NCBI GenBank assembly: GCA_963678135.1
Contig: OY782667.1
Coordinates: forward strand, 682,001-746,000
Length of the DNA: 64,000 bases
Reading direction: 5' to 3'
DNA from: JAHJKV01 sp963678135
GTDB taxonomy: Bacteria > Desulfobacterota > Desulfovibrionia > Desulfovibrionales > Desulfovibrionaceae
The stretch's first letter is position 1; every line of letters starts with the position of its first letter. Position numbers and translations under genes: made by a program. Shown in pieces: positions 1 to 8,754 of the stretch. The notes under the pieces are model-generated. The model saw only the letters and a list, made by a program, of their open reading frames with translations, was not told the origin of the DNA and ran no database searches.

Positions 1-91
1 GGCCGAGGATGCATCTGATGCACTGGCTGTGGCTGTAAGTCATTTGAATCATCGGCGTATGAATAGGCTTACACAGGGCGCAGGGGCATAA
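1..91 (+). CDS. ruvC: RuvC Holliday-junction resolvase, C-terminal end only
   Basis: Only the last 29 codons lie in the window, read from base 2 to the TAA at 89-91. The peptide contains DASDALAVAVSH, which matches the conserved C-terminal catalytic region of RuvC (the DxxDA motif carries a metal-binding Asp). RuvC cuts Holliday junctions moved by RuvAB. The gene sits 33 bp before ruvA and two genes before ruvB, the usual ruvCAB order, which supports the call despite the short length. Confidence 0.8.
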   Translation, partial: AEDASDALAVAVSHLNHRRMNRLTQGAGA

Positions 92-124
92 AAAGTATAC
101 ACAAGATCAAGGTAGAAACATTCT

Positions 125-736
125 ATGATAGCTTATCTTAAAGGAACCGTGCTTGATTTTTCTGAAAAGCATGTACTTGTCGTCACTTCCGGTGGTGTTG
201 GCTATGAGATCATGTGTCCAACTTCTAGCCTTGTGGCATTGCCTAAAAAACAGCAAGAAACGGAATTTTTTATCCACACTGTGGTCAGTGAAAAAGCCAT
301 AGATTTGTATGGATTTCCATCTTCAGAAGAACGCGATGTGTTTCGCACCCTTATTTCCATAGATAAGCTTGGTCCGAAAAAAGCCATTGCTATCTTAAGC
401 ATGTTCCGACCAGAGCATTTACGCGAAATAGCTTTTCGAGAGGACGACAAAACCTTAGCCACTGTGCCTGGCATTGGGATAAAGTCCGCAAAACAGATTC
501 TTTGGTTTCTTCGTGATAAAATTGAAGGTTTGGCAACTTCCTCTCGCAAAGGATCAATGTCTACCCCAGCTCATAATCAATATTTTGATGCCCTTGCAGG
601 CCTCAAAAACCTAGGCTATTCCGAGGATGAAGCACGTCCTTTAGTAAAGCAACTTTTTGAAAATGAGCCGGATATGGATGCTGCCGGAGCTATCCGTCTT
701 GCGCTCAAACACATAGCTGAGGCTAAAAAAAATTAG
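125..736 (+). CDS. ruvA: Holliday junction branch migration protein RuvA
   Basis: This 203-residue protein has normal RuvA length. It opens with MIAYLKGTV and the N-terminal OB-fold strand pattern (GGVGYEI). Helix-hairpin-helix DNA-binding elements follow (KLGPKKAIAIL near 80-90 and VPGIGIKSAKQI near 113-125). A C-terminal three-helix domain (residues about 150-200) is the part known to contact RuvB. RuvA tetramers hold the four-way junction while RuvB pumps DNA. The gene ends 7 bp before ruvB, so the two are almost certainly co-transcribed. Confidence 0.96.
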   Translation: MIAYLKGTVLDFSEKHVLVVTSGGVGYEIMCPTSSLVALPKKQQETEFFIHTVVSEKAIDLYGFPSSEERDVFRTLISIDKLGPKKAIAILSMFRPEHLREIAFREDDKTLATVPGIGIKSAKQILWFLRDKIEGLATSSRKGSMSTPAHNQYFDALAGLKNLGYSEDEARPLVKQLFENEPDMDAAGAIRLALKHIAEAKKN

Positions 737-743
737 GGACTCC

Positions 744-1718
744 ATGAGCAATACGCACGATCAGGATATTCGCCCTCGCGCGCTTTCGGCTTTTATCGGT
801 CAAGAAGAGTTGCGAACAAACCTTTCTGTATTCATTGAGGCAGCACGCAAGCGTGGCAAAGCCATGGATCATACGCTGTTTTATGGTAATCCCGGTCTGG
901 GCAAAACAACTTTGGCTCAAATCATGGCCTCGGAATTAGGGGTGAATATTGTTTCAACCTCCGGCCCGGTGCTTGAACGCTCTGGCGATCTTGCTGCGAT
1001 TGTAACAAACCTTTCCAAGCATGATATTCTTTTCATTGATGAAATTCATCGTATGCCCGCTGCGGTAGAGGAAGTGCTTTATCCGGCTATGGAAGATTTT
1101 AAGCTCGACCTTATTATAGGACAAGGGCCTGGAGCACGCACAGTTAAAATAGATTTGGAACCTTTCACCTTGGTCGGTGCGACGACTCGTATAGGACTGC
1201 TTACCTCTCCCCTTCGGGATAGATTTGGCTGTGTTTTTCGATTAGATTTTTATAGTACAAAAGAACTAGCGACTATCGTCAAACGCGCAGCAGGTATTTT
1301 AAGTTTATCCATAGACAAAGACGGTGCCACTGCTATTGGCGAGCGCAGCAGGGGAACTCCACGCATTGCTGGCAGACTGTTGCGCCGTGTGCGAGATTTT
1401 GCTGTGGTTGAAGGTAAAAACACAGTTACTCGTAGTTTAGCGGAAAAAGCCCTTACCGCGCTAGACGTTGATGAAATAGGCCTCGACCAAATGGATAGGA
1501 AAATACTCTCAGTGCTCATTGAACACTTTTCCGGTGGACCGGTCGGGGTAAAAACTCTTGCCGTTGCTTGTTCTGAAGAAACACGTACCATCGAAGATAT
1601 TTATGAACCCTATCTTATTCAATGTGGTTTCTTAAAAAGAACTGCACGAGGCAGGGTTGCCACTCCCAAAGCATATCAACACCTTGGCTGTAAAATACAC
1701 GAAAGCGGTCTTATATGA
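744..1718 (+). CDS. ruvB: Holliday junction DNA helicase RuvB
   Basis: This 324-residue AAA+ ATPase has a Walker A motif GNPGLGKTT at residues 48-56, a Walker B element (ILFIDEIHRM) near 92-101, the sensor region GATTRIGLLTSPLRDRFG, and a C-terminal winged-helix DNA-binding domain (GGPVGVKTLA, EPYLIQCGFL). These are hallmark RuvB motifs. It drives ATP-dependent branch migration on DNA held by RuvA. The N-terminus is slightly shorter than in many RuvBs (typically about 330-350 residues), but all functional motifs are present. It follows ruvA by 7 bp. Confidence 0.96.
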   Translation: MSNTHDQDIRPRALSAFIGQEELRTNLSVFIEAARKRGKAMDHTLFYGNPGLGKTTLAQIMASELGVNIVSTSGPVLERSGDLAAIVTNLSKHDILFIDEIHRMPAAVEEVLYPAMEDFKLDLIIGQGPGARTVKIDLEPFTLVGATTRIGLLTSPLRDRFGCVFRLDFYSTKELATIVKRAAGILSLSIDKDGATAIGERSRGTPRIAGRLLRRVRDFAVVEGKNTVTRSLAEKALTALDVDEIGLDQMDRKILSVLIEHFSGGPVGVKTLAVACSEETRTIEDIYEPYLIQCGFLKRTARGRVATPKAYQHLGCKIHESGLI

Positions 1719-1782
1719 GAGCTAGCCGGTGCTTTGAGCTCAAATTTTTCAAGGCACTATCAAATATGTTCTCTGCGATCTC

Positions 1783-2082
1783 TTAAACAGATGACTCTTT
1801 CGGCTCACTTTGAGGCAAAAAGCCAACGCTTTTATAACGCTCTAAAAGCTCTTTGAACTTTTCTTCTCCCATAAAATTAGAAATCACTGAGGCCGCGTAT
1901 AAAAAACCGGGCAAAGGCATGGTCACGCACTGGCGCAGTTCAGTTGGCAAGCCTTTGGGTTCTGCATCTTTTGTCATGTTTTCTAGATCGTGCCCTACAA
2001 AGAACAAGCGCACAAGGCCGTGTGAAAAATTGATTGTTGATAAAGTTTCAACATATATTTCTTGGATTTTTTTCTCTGGCAT
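1783..2082 (-). CDS. conserved hypothetical protein, 99 aa
   Basis: I do not recognise the family. The product is a small soluble protein with no signal peptide or membrane segment. It starts MPEKKIQEIYVETLSTINF and contains a hydrophobic strand (HGLVRLFFVGHDL), a middle part rich in Pro and Met (RQCVTMPLPGFLYAASV) and an acidic, Lys-rich tail. An AGGACATG context lies at the start. The gene is convergent with ruvB and codes in the same style as its neighbours, which argues for a real gene. Confidence 0.6.
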   Translation of the reverse strand: MPEKKIQEIYVETLSTINFSHGLVRLFFVGHDLENMTKDAEPKGLPTELRQCVTMPLPGFLYAASVISNFMGEEKFKELLERYKSVGFLPQSEPKESSV

Positions 2083-2256
2083 GTCCTTTCCCTCATTTTA
2101 TCAGCGGTTTTTCGTGAAGTTTGCAAGTCAATGTTAAAAGCAGATCAAAACAAAATCCGTGAGTAATGTCCAGAAAACAAAATACTTAAGAAAAGTACTT
2201 GGCTTTTTTGAACTAAACTATTTCAGGGCAAACGCACTTAAAAGAGCGCTAAGACT

Positions 2257-3429
2257 CTACTCGCTACACTCAATCTCTGCCACTGGTTCAGTTAATAAAA
2301 ACGAACCATTTTCTATCCACTCTTTCAGTGTATTGGCAATCTCAAGGCTCATAGAATAGCTTGTTAATGGAACTGTACTTGTTTTTTTACCGTTCAGCTC
2401 AAGTTCTCCGCTCATCAGCTCAGAAAAGCGAACTTCAGCCAAAGTACGAGGCACTCCATTAGGATAATCATGCCCGTAATCTTTTACCGGCATAAGTATA
2501 TCATCATGAGAAACGCCTGTATACCAAGCAATATCCTCATTCAAAATTGGAATTGGGATACCCACACCAACAGCAAGTGAACAGCCATATCCAACAATAG
2601 ACATACCGCGTAAATATCGTGCATTCATGTTTTTCAAGTCGCCCTTGACCATCAGTGTACCGGCCGGTGAAAGAGGAATATCACGTTCATTACGCGCTGG
2701 TTTTGGATTATGCTGAGTTCCGGAACCAATACAATAGCCAATGCCTCCGCCAAGGAAAATACGTGTGCCAAGGCCAATGGTCTTAAATAAGGGATCATTA
2801 AATAAAGGAGAAAGCTGCCCGGAAGTCGCAAAATTGATATTATTTCCATTCGGCTTGAGTGGCCCCATATAGGTATAAATCGTGCGTTTGCTTAAATTTA
2901 CGGCTGCGTTATAATTTTGATAGCAATTGCGAGGATTTAAAAGCCAAGCATTGGGCAGATCAGCAAGCACGATTTCTTTATCTAAGAGCTTACGCGGATA
3001 GCAATCTGTTCCATAGCCTTGAGCGCGAAGGTGAACGCTTTTTCCGCGCACTAAATCTTCAATAACATGTCCACCACCATACACAAAACGGCCTGGATAG
3101 ACTTTATTCAAAGGATCATCTTCGGCCGGCTCTGTTGCACCAAGAAAAGCATCAACTGCTGCAATGCCTCCATAAGCAGGGACATTATTGAGCCACACTT
3201 TTGAAGTTTTCATAACCGGTGGTTCTTGACCTTGATTAAATAACAAACCAGAAGAACACATGGTAGAAAACGTGCCAGTGGTTACAACATCAACTTCAGC
3301 AGCTGCTTTGACCTTGCCTTGTTTTTTGACCAGCTCAATCATGTCCTCGGCATTCAGAACAACAGCCTTGCCTTGGCGAATTTTTTTATTAATATCAGCA
3401 ATACTTTTATTCACCTTATACCCGGCCAT
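2257..3429 (-). CDS. homocysteine biosynthesis protein, HcyBio (DUF39) family
   Basis: The 390-residue product (MAGYKVNKSIADINKK...) matches the HcyBio/DUF39 family, which in Desulfovibrio and methanogens is linked to sulfide-dependent formation of homocysteine from aspartate semialdehyde. Family-like stretches are VTTGTFSTMCSSG near 50, PAYGGIAAVDAFLGA near 85 and the glycine-rich GTRIFLGGGIGYCIGSGTQH near 220. The start was moved inside the longest frame: the ATG at 3429 has a clean AAGGAG seven bases upstream, while the alternative eleven codons earlier has none. The ferredoxin-like partner often found beside such genes is not present here. Confidence 0.85.
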   Translation of the reverse strand: MAGYKVNKSIADINKKIRQGKAVVLNAEDMIELVKKQGKVKAAAEVDVVTTGTFSTMCSSGLLFNQGQEPPVMKTSKVWLNNVPAYGGIAAVDAFLGATEPAEDDPLNKVYPGRFVYGGGHVIEDLVRGKSVHLRAQGYGTDCYPRKLLDKEIVLADLPNAWLLNPRNCYQNYNAAVNLSKRTIYTYMGPLKPNGNNINFATSGQLSPLFNDPLFKTIGLGTRIFLGGGIGYCIGSGTQHNPKPARNERDIPLSPAGTLMVKGDLKNMNARYLRGMSIVGYGCSLAVGVGIPIPILNEDIAWYTGVSHDDILMPVKDYGHDYPNGVPRTLAEVRFSELMSGELELNGKKTSTVPLTSYSMSLEIANTLKEWIENGSFLLTEPVAEIECSE

Positions 3430-3677
3430 GAAAGCTCTCCTTGCAATACTCTTTTGCGTCATTTATATTTTTGACCTGCACGCTATGCTCATGGCTTAAT
3501 TTCTTTGCAAAGGCAAATTTTTTACAAGAAATGACACAAAACATCGCTTGCTCAACTTGGCTTCAAACAGCTTTTCTGTTACAAAATAAAAATCACGCAA
3601 ATACAATACTTCAGGAATAATCCAAAAAATTTTATTTGATATTTTAGAATCTTAAAGAATATTCAAAATATACTAAC

Positions 3678-4991
3678 GTGAAACAAACACTGCGAAATCA
3701 TCTACTACAAACATGCTCAGAGCTTGAAATAGCCAAGTGGTTTGATCCTTTAACTTTTCATTTTGATGAAAATCAGCAGCATATTACGATATTCTTTCCA
3801 CATCGCTATTTTGGCATTTGGTTTCAGCTGAATATGCAAACAAAATTAGAAAATATTATTGGAAATTATTTTCAACAAGAATACAGCATTACATATGATA
3901 ATATACAATATGAAAATACGCCTCTTGCCCAAGATAACGCACACAAAACAAAGACACAAAAAGCAAACGTGCAATTATATGGAAAACAAAAATTTTTATT
4001 AGATAACTTTTTGTTTCATCAAAACGATCGTGTAACAACTTCAGTTATTCAAACGATCATTCAAGGTGAAAAAAAATATAATCCTTTACTCATATGTGGT
4101 GAAAAATCATCTGGAAAAACACATTTACTGCAGGCAATCAGGCATGAAATAGAAAAATATGTTGGAAAGAAAGATATTCTTTTTGTCTCTCCTCATGATC
4201 TGAAAAAAATCTATAAATCATCTTTTAAGAATAAAATACAGGCACGAGAATATATTTTCTCTCATGAATATCTTTTTATAGACGATCTTCATCATCTCCA
4301 TAATAGTACAGTCTTACATAATGAACTTATTGATATATTTAATCATTTCTATGAAAATAATCAACAAATGTTTTTTTCATGTTTTGGACACGCACATAAT
4401 ATTTTTTCCCACAATCAGCAGTTACAATCACGAATACACAATGGATTTATTATTTCCTTACAGCAGCCTAACTTAGAGCTCCGTATCCAGTATATTCAAA
4501 ACTTTGATCGCATCAAAAAACTTCAACTACTCCCGGAGCAAATGCTTTGTCTTGCACAACAATATACAGATTTTCGATCCCTCTACGGAATCTTATTACA
4601 TTTGGTCACGCATCGTGATATAAAACATCATGCACTATCCCAAAAAGAGTTTGAACAAATTTTAAGCCACCGGCAAAAAACTTCACAAGAAACATTGAAA
4701 TCTGAGGACATCATCGCTACCGTTGCAGAGTATTTCAATATTACGATAAAAGAGATGAAGGGAGCAAAAAGATATGCAAATATTGCCCAAGCACGCCAAA
4801 TTGCCATGTGGCTCTGTAAAAAACTCCTTCCTCTCTCCTATCCTGCACTCGGTCATTTGTTTGGAGATAGAGACCATTCAACCGTTATTTATTCCGTTAA
4901 AAAAATTGAGACATTAAAGGAGAGTAGCGAAGATATGAACAAAATGTTAAAAGAAATAAAAGAACGATGTATGTTGCGTGAAAAACAATAA
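3678..4991 (+). CDS. dnaA: chromosomal replication initiator protein DnaA (divergent)
   Basis: This 437-residue protein starts at GTG. The N-terminal domain (about 1-85) is followed by the AAA+ domain with Walker A GEKSSGKT near residues 141-148 and Walker B YLFIDDLHHL. An arginine in LQSRIHNGF lies at the box VII position. The C-terminal DNA-binding domain keeps the strong DnaA signature (ANIAQARQIAMWL, GHLFGDRDHSTVIYSV). It melts the origin and loads the replicative helicase. The AAA+ part is unusually divergent: the usual GxxGLGKTHL is GEKSSGKTHL here. The dnaA-dnaN-gyrB-gyrA order confirms identity. No clear Shine-Dalgarno precedes the GTG. Confidence 0.92.
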   Translation: MKQTLRNHLLQTCSELEIAKWFDPLTFHFDENQQHITIFFPHRYFGIWFQLNMQTKLENIIGNYFQQEYSITYDNIQYENTPLAQDNAHKTKTQKANVQLYGKQKFLLDNFLFHQNDRVTTSVIQTIIQGEKKYNPLLICGEKSSGKTHLLQAIRHEIEKYVGKKDILFVSPHDLKKIYKSSFKNKIQAREYIFSHEYLFIDDLHHLHNSTVLHNELIDIFNHFYENNQQMFFSCFGHAHNIFSHNQQLQSRIHNGFIISLQQPNLELRIQYIQNFDRIKKLQLLPEQMLCLAQQYTDFRSLYGILLHLVTHRDIKHHALSQKEFEQILSHRQKTSQETLKSEDIIATVAEYFNITIKEMKGAKRYANIAQARQIAMWLCKKLLPLSYPALGHLFGDRDHSTVIYSVKKIETLKESSEDMNKMLKEIKERCMLREKQ

Positions 4992-5127
4992 AAAATATTT
5001 TTTATAAACACACTTGTTTGTTCTTATAGAAATTTTTCATACAATAAAAAATTTATTATTTAAGTAAGTTAATAAAGAAATATACAAACAAACATCCCTA
5101 ATAAACATAATAAGGAGTTTTTAAGTT
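4992..5127. other. AT-rich dnaA-dnaN spacer, weak candidate origin region
   Basis: The 136-bp spacer is very AT-rich and includes an AAAAAATATTTTTT inverted repeat. TTATAAACA near the start matches the DnaA box TTATCCACA at seven of nine positions. No perfect DnaA box was found here or in the 248-bp gap before dnaA (3430-3677), so the origin call rests mainly on location. An AAGGAG at 5112-5117 serves dnaN. Confidence 0.25.
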
Positions 5128-6285
5128 ATGATTTTAAAGATTAACCGCGATGATATTATTGAAGGCTTGCAAAAATCAGCAAACATCATTCCTTCCAAAA
5201 CAGGTGCAGCGTTTTTACGCACCATCTGGCTTAAAGGAGAGGACACGAGTCTGAATATTATGTCCACTGATTCCAACTTAGAATTTTGTGGATCATATCC
5301 TTGTACTATTGAAGAACCGGGTTTAGCGGGCGTGCAGGGTCGGGCTTTTTATGAGCTGGTGAAGAAACTTCCGTCCGGTGAACTCACCATTAAAACAACA
5401 GATAAACAAATTTTATCTGTCCAGCAAGATAAGAGAAAATATCAGTTGCCGGTCAATGATGAAGAATGGTTCCAAAAATTTTCGGAGTTTCCTGATAAGG
5501 AGACTGTTTTTTGGTCAGGTGATTTTTTACATGAGTTGATTGAAAGAATTTCCTACTGCATTAGTGATGAAGATGCGATGGAAGCCATTGCTTGTATGCA
5601 TTTTGTTCCCAGTGATGCTGAAGATAAACATATTGAAGCCTGTGGCCTCAATGGTCATCAGTTTGCCATGATGAGTTTTTTAAATGATGATATTTTTACT
5701 CTTTTACCAAACGATGGAATTTTGATTCAGAAAAAATATCTTTCTGAATTAAAAAAATGGCTCACATCAGATGAGATTGAGCTGAATATCAGTGAAAAAA
5801 GGCTTTTTTTAAGAACAACTGATCAAACAGAAACCTTTAGTCTCCCACTTTCATATTATAACTATCCAGATTATCATTCTTTCTTAAGTCGTTTAAGTGA
5901 GGAAAATATTTCTCGTTTAGTTGTTGATCGTCTTGATTTAATGGCTGCTTTGGAACGCATTTTAATTTTTAATTCCGAATCAAACCGTTGTGCGCATTTT
6001 ATTTTGCATTCTGATCAATTAGTATTATATTCTCAGGGGCAAGAAACAGGAAAAGCAACTGAATCAATTCAAGCACAGTATAATGGTGATTTGGAACAGC
6101 TTGCTTTTCCCACAAAAAATCTCTTGGAAATTTTAAGTCATTTTGACTCGAAAGAAGTTGAATTTATTTTAACTGGTAAGGAAGCACCTAGCGGGATTAC
6201 CGGTTCTGAGGATCCTGATTATCAAAGTATTCTGATGCCAATGATCATTCAGGAAGATACTTACTACACTGAAGAGGATGTTTAA
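5128..6285 (+). CDS. dnaN: DNA polymerase III beta sliding clamp
   Basis: This 385-residue protein matches the usual length (about 366-385) and three-fold repeated architecture of the beta clamp. Recognisable parts are the N-terminal KINRDDIIEGLQKSANIIPSK, the middle FVPSDAEDKHIEACGLNGHQFAMM and the C-terminal MIIQED region. In clamps the C-terminal segment typically reads MPMRL, while here it is LMPMII. The ring tethers Pol III to DNA. AAGGAG lies 11 bases before the ATG. The TAA stop overlaps the gyrB start by one base (TAATG), so the two genes are translationally linked. Confidence 0.95.
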   Translation: MILKINRDDIIEGLQKSANIIPSKTGAAFLRTIWLKGEDTSLNIMSTDSNLEFCGSYPCTIEEPGLAGVQGRAFYELVKKLPSGELTIKTTDKQILSVQQDKRKYQLPVNDEEWFQKFSEFPDKETVFWSGDFLHELIERISYCISDEDAMEAIACMHFVPSDAEDKHIEACGLNGHQFAMMSFLNDDIFTLLPNDGILIQKKYLSELKKWLTSDEIELNISEKRLFLRTTDQTETFSLPLSYYNYPDYHSFLSRLSEENISRLVVDRLDLMAALERILIFNSESNRCAHFILHSDQLVLYSQGQETGKATESIQAQYNGDLEQLAFPTKNLLEILSHFDSKEVEFILTGKEAPSGITGSEDPDYQSILMPMIIQEDTYYTEEDV

Positions 6286-8678
6286 TGAGTAATCAGCAGT
6301 ATGATGCAGGTTCTATTACGATTTTAGAAGGGCTTTCCGCAGTACGGAAACGTCCTGCGATGTATATTGGTTCAACAGATTATCGTGGTTTACACCATCT
6401 GGTGTATGAAGTGGTTGATAATTCCATTGATGAGGCCATGGCTGGTTATTGTGACAGAATTAAAGTGATTTTACATATGGATAATTCAGTTACAGTCATT
6501 GATAATGGCCGTGGTATTCCTGTTGATATGCATCCCAAAGAAAAAAGACCTGCGCTTGAAGTTGTGATGACTGTGCTTCATGCTGGCGGAAAATTTGATA
6601 ATAATTCCTATAAAGTCTCTGGTGGATTACATGGAGTTGGCGTTTCTTGTGTCAATGCTCTTTCCGAGTTTTTAGAAGCAACAGTGAAAAGAAACGGAAA
6701 ATTATATTGCCAAAAATATGAACGAGGGGTTCCGGTTACCTCGGTTGAAGAAATAGGAACATCAAATTCTTCTGGATCGGCAATTCGTTTTCGGCCAGAT
6801 GAAAAAATATTTGAAGTCAACCAATTTGATTATAATACCTTGAAAAAGAGAATGCAGGAGCTTGCTTATCTTAATTCAGGCTTAACAATTGAATTTATTG
6901 ATGAACGAAGTGGTGAAAAAGACTCATTTTGTTTTGAAGGTGGCATTAAGTCCTATGTTACGGATTTAAATTCCGGGCTTGGGCAGATTAATGAAATCGT
7001 GTTTGGTGCCGGGGAAAGTGAAAATATTATTGTTGAATTCGCAGTTCAGTATAATACTGGTTATAAAGAAAATATGCTCACTTTTGCTAATAATATTCGA
7101 ACCATTGAAGGTGGAACGCATCTTATTGGTTTTAAGATGGCACTCACAAGAGCCTTAAATACCTATATTCAAAACGCAGAAGTACCGAAAAAATTAGTAC
7201 GAAAAGTCAGCGGTGAGGATGTACGCGAAGGCTTAACCGCTGTTGTTTCCATTAAATTACCTGATCCACAATTTGAAGGACAAACAAAAACCAAGCTCGG
7301 AAATTCCGAAGCATCAGGCATTGTTTCAGCCTTGGTCTATGAAAAAATATCCCAGTTTTTTCAAGAAAATCCAAAAGAAGCACGGGCAATTCTTGAAAAA
7401 GTTGTGGATGCTGCAAGAGCGCGTGAAGCAGCACGCAAGGCTCGTGATCTTGTGCGTCGGAAAGGCGCATTGTCTGATAATTCTTTGCCCGGAAAATTAG
7501 CAGACTGCCAATCAAAAAAGCCTGAGGACTCTGAAATTTTTATTGTTGAGGGAGATTCTGCAGGTGGTAGTGCCAAGCAAGGCCGTGATCCAAAACATCA
7601 AGCCATTCTTCCCTTGCGTGGTAAAATCTTAAATGTTGAACGCGCTCGTTTTGATAAAATGCTCTCCAATAAAGAAGTCAGAGCTATGATAACCGCTCTT
7701 GGTGTTGGTATTGGTGAAGAAGAAGGTGATAAGGATTATGCAAAACTTCGCTATCATAAAGTTGTGATCATGACTGACGCTGATGTTGATGGATCACATA
7801 TCCGCACTTTACTATTAACCTTTTTCTATAGGCAATATGAAGAATTAATTAGCAGAGGCCATCTATATATTGCACAGCCCCCGTTATACAGAGTGCGTAA
7901 GGGAAAATGGGAAAAATTTATTGATGATGATGCACAGCTTGAAAACTTTTTGCTTTCAAATATTCAAGATGATCTTGCTGTTCTCACACAAAATACAAAA
8001 AAATTAACCGGAAAGACAATGGTTCACTTCATGGAACGCATTGGATTTTTGAAAAATAGAATTACAGATGCAGTGAATAATGGTATTGAAGAATCTTTAT
8101 TTATATCATTATTAAATTTTCAACATAGGCTGAATTTTAATTTTTTTGAACATAATCCTTCTGAAGAGTTTATTCAATTTATGTCCCAGCACGGGTATAA
8201 AGCATGGCTGGAAAATGAACTTGATAGTGATACTGAGAAAGAACGTACCTTTGTTGTTTTTGAAAATAATAATGGCGCACAAACAAAACGACCCATGGAA
8301 TTTTTTAATTCTAAATTATATAAAAATAGCTATGATACATGGAATGAATTACAAGAAGAATGTGGTGGTTTTGATTTTATAATACAAAAAAATGATGAAG
8401 AAATAGCAATTCATGGGATTTTTGAGGTTCTGAGTCGTATTTTAGAAGAAGCGCATCGTGGCTGGCAAATTCAGCGCTATAAAGGTCTTGGAGAAATGAA
8501 TCCTGATCAGCTTTGGGATACTACCATGCATCCGGAAAAGCGTACCATGTTGCAAGTTACGATTGAAGACGCTGCTACTGCAAATGCTATTTTTGATGAT
8601 CTGATGGGAGATAATGTTGAACCACGTCGTGAATTTATTGAAAAAAATGCACTGACTGTGAATGAACTCGATATTTAA
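6285..8678 (+). CDS. gyrB: DNA gyrase subunit B
   Basis: The 797-residue protein has the GHKL ATPase domain (EVVDNSIDEAMAGY with the base Glu near 40; DNGRGIPV; GGLHGVGVSCVNALS), the transducer domain, the TOPRIM domain (FIVEGDSAGGSAKQGRD near 420; MTDADVDGSHIRTLLLTFF near 500) and the C-terminal QIQRYKGLGEMNP motif. Between TOPRIM and the C-terminus is the insert typical of proteobacterial GyrB. The subunit hydrolyses ATP for negative supercoiling with GyrA. It overlaps dnaN by one base. Confidence 0.97.
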   Translation: MSNQQYDAGSITILEGLSAVRKRPAMYIGSTDYRGLHHLVYEVVDNSIDEAMAGYCDRIKVILHMDNSVTVIDNGRGIPVDMHPKEKRPALEVVMTVLHAGGKFDNNSYKVSGGLHGVGVSCVNALSEFLEATVKRNGKLYCQKYERGVPVTSVEEIGTSNSSGSAIRFRPDEKIFEVNQFDYNTLKKRMQELAYLNSGLTIEFIDERSGEKDSFCFEGGIKSYVTDLNSGLGQINEIVFGAGESENIIVEFAVQYNTGYKENMLTFANNIRTIEGGTHLIGFKMALTRALNTYIQNAEVPKKLVRKVSGEDVREGLTAVVSIKLPDPQFEGQTKTKLGNSEASGIVSALVYEKISQFFQENPKEARAILEKVVDAARAREAARKARDLVRRKGALSDNSLPGKLADCQSKKPEDSEIFIVEGDSAGGSAKQGRDPKHQAILPLRGKILNVERARFDKMLSNKEVRAMITALGVGIGEEEGDKDYAKLRYHKVVIMTDADVDGSHIRTLLLTFFYRQYEELISRGHLYIAQPPLYRVRKGKWEKFIDDDAQLENFLLSNIQDDLAVLTQNTKKLTGKTMVHFMERIGFLKNRITDAVNNGIEESLFISLLNFQHRLNFNFFEHNPSEEFIQFMSQHGYKAWLENELDSDTEKERTFVVFENNNGAQTKRPMEFFNSKLYKNSYDTWNELQEECGGFDFIIQKNDEEIAIHGIFEVLSRILEEAHRGWQIQRYKGLGEMNPDQLWDTTMHPEKRTMLQVTIEDAATANAIFDDLMGDNVEPRREFIEKNALTVNELDI

Positions 8679-8754
8679 TTGGATATTTAACATGTAAGCT
8701 ACCGCTCTCTGGTAGAGTACCCAGACGCGTATTTTTTAGTTTGGGAGGATGTTT

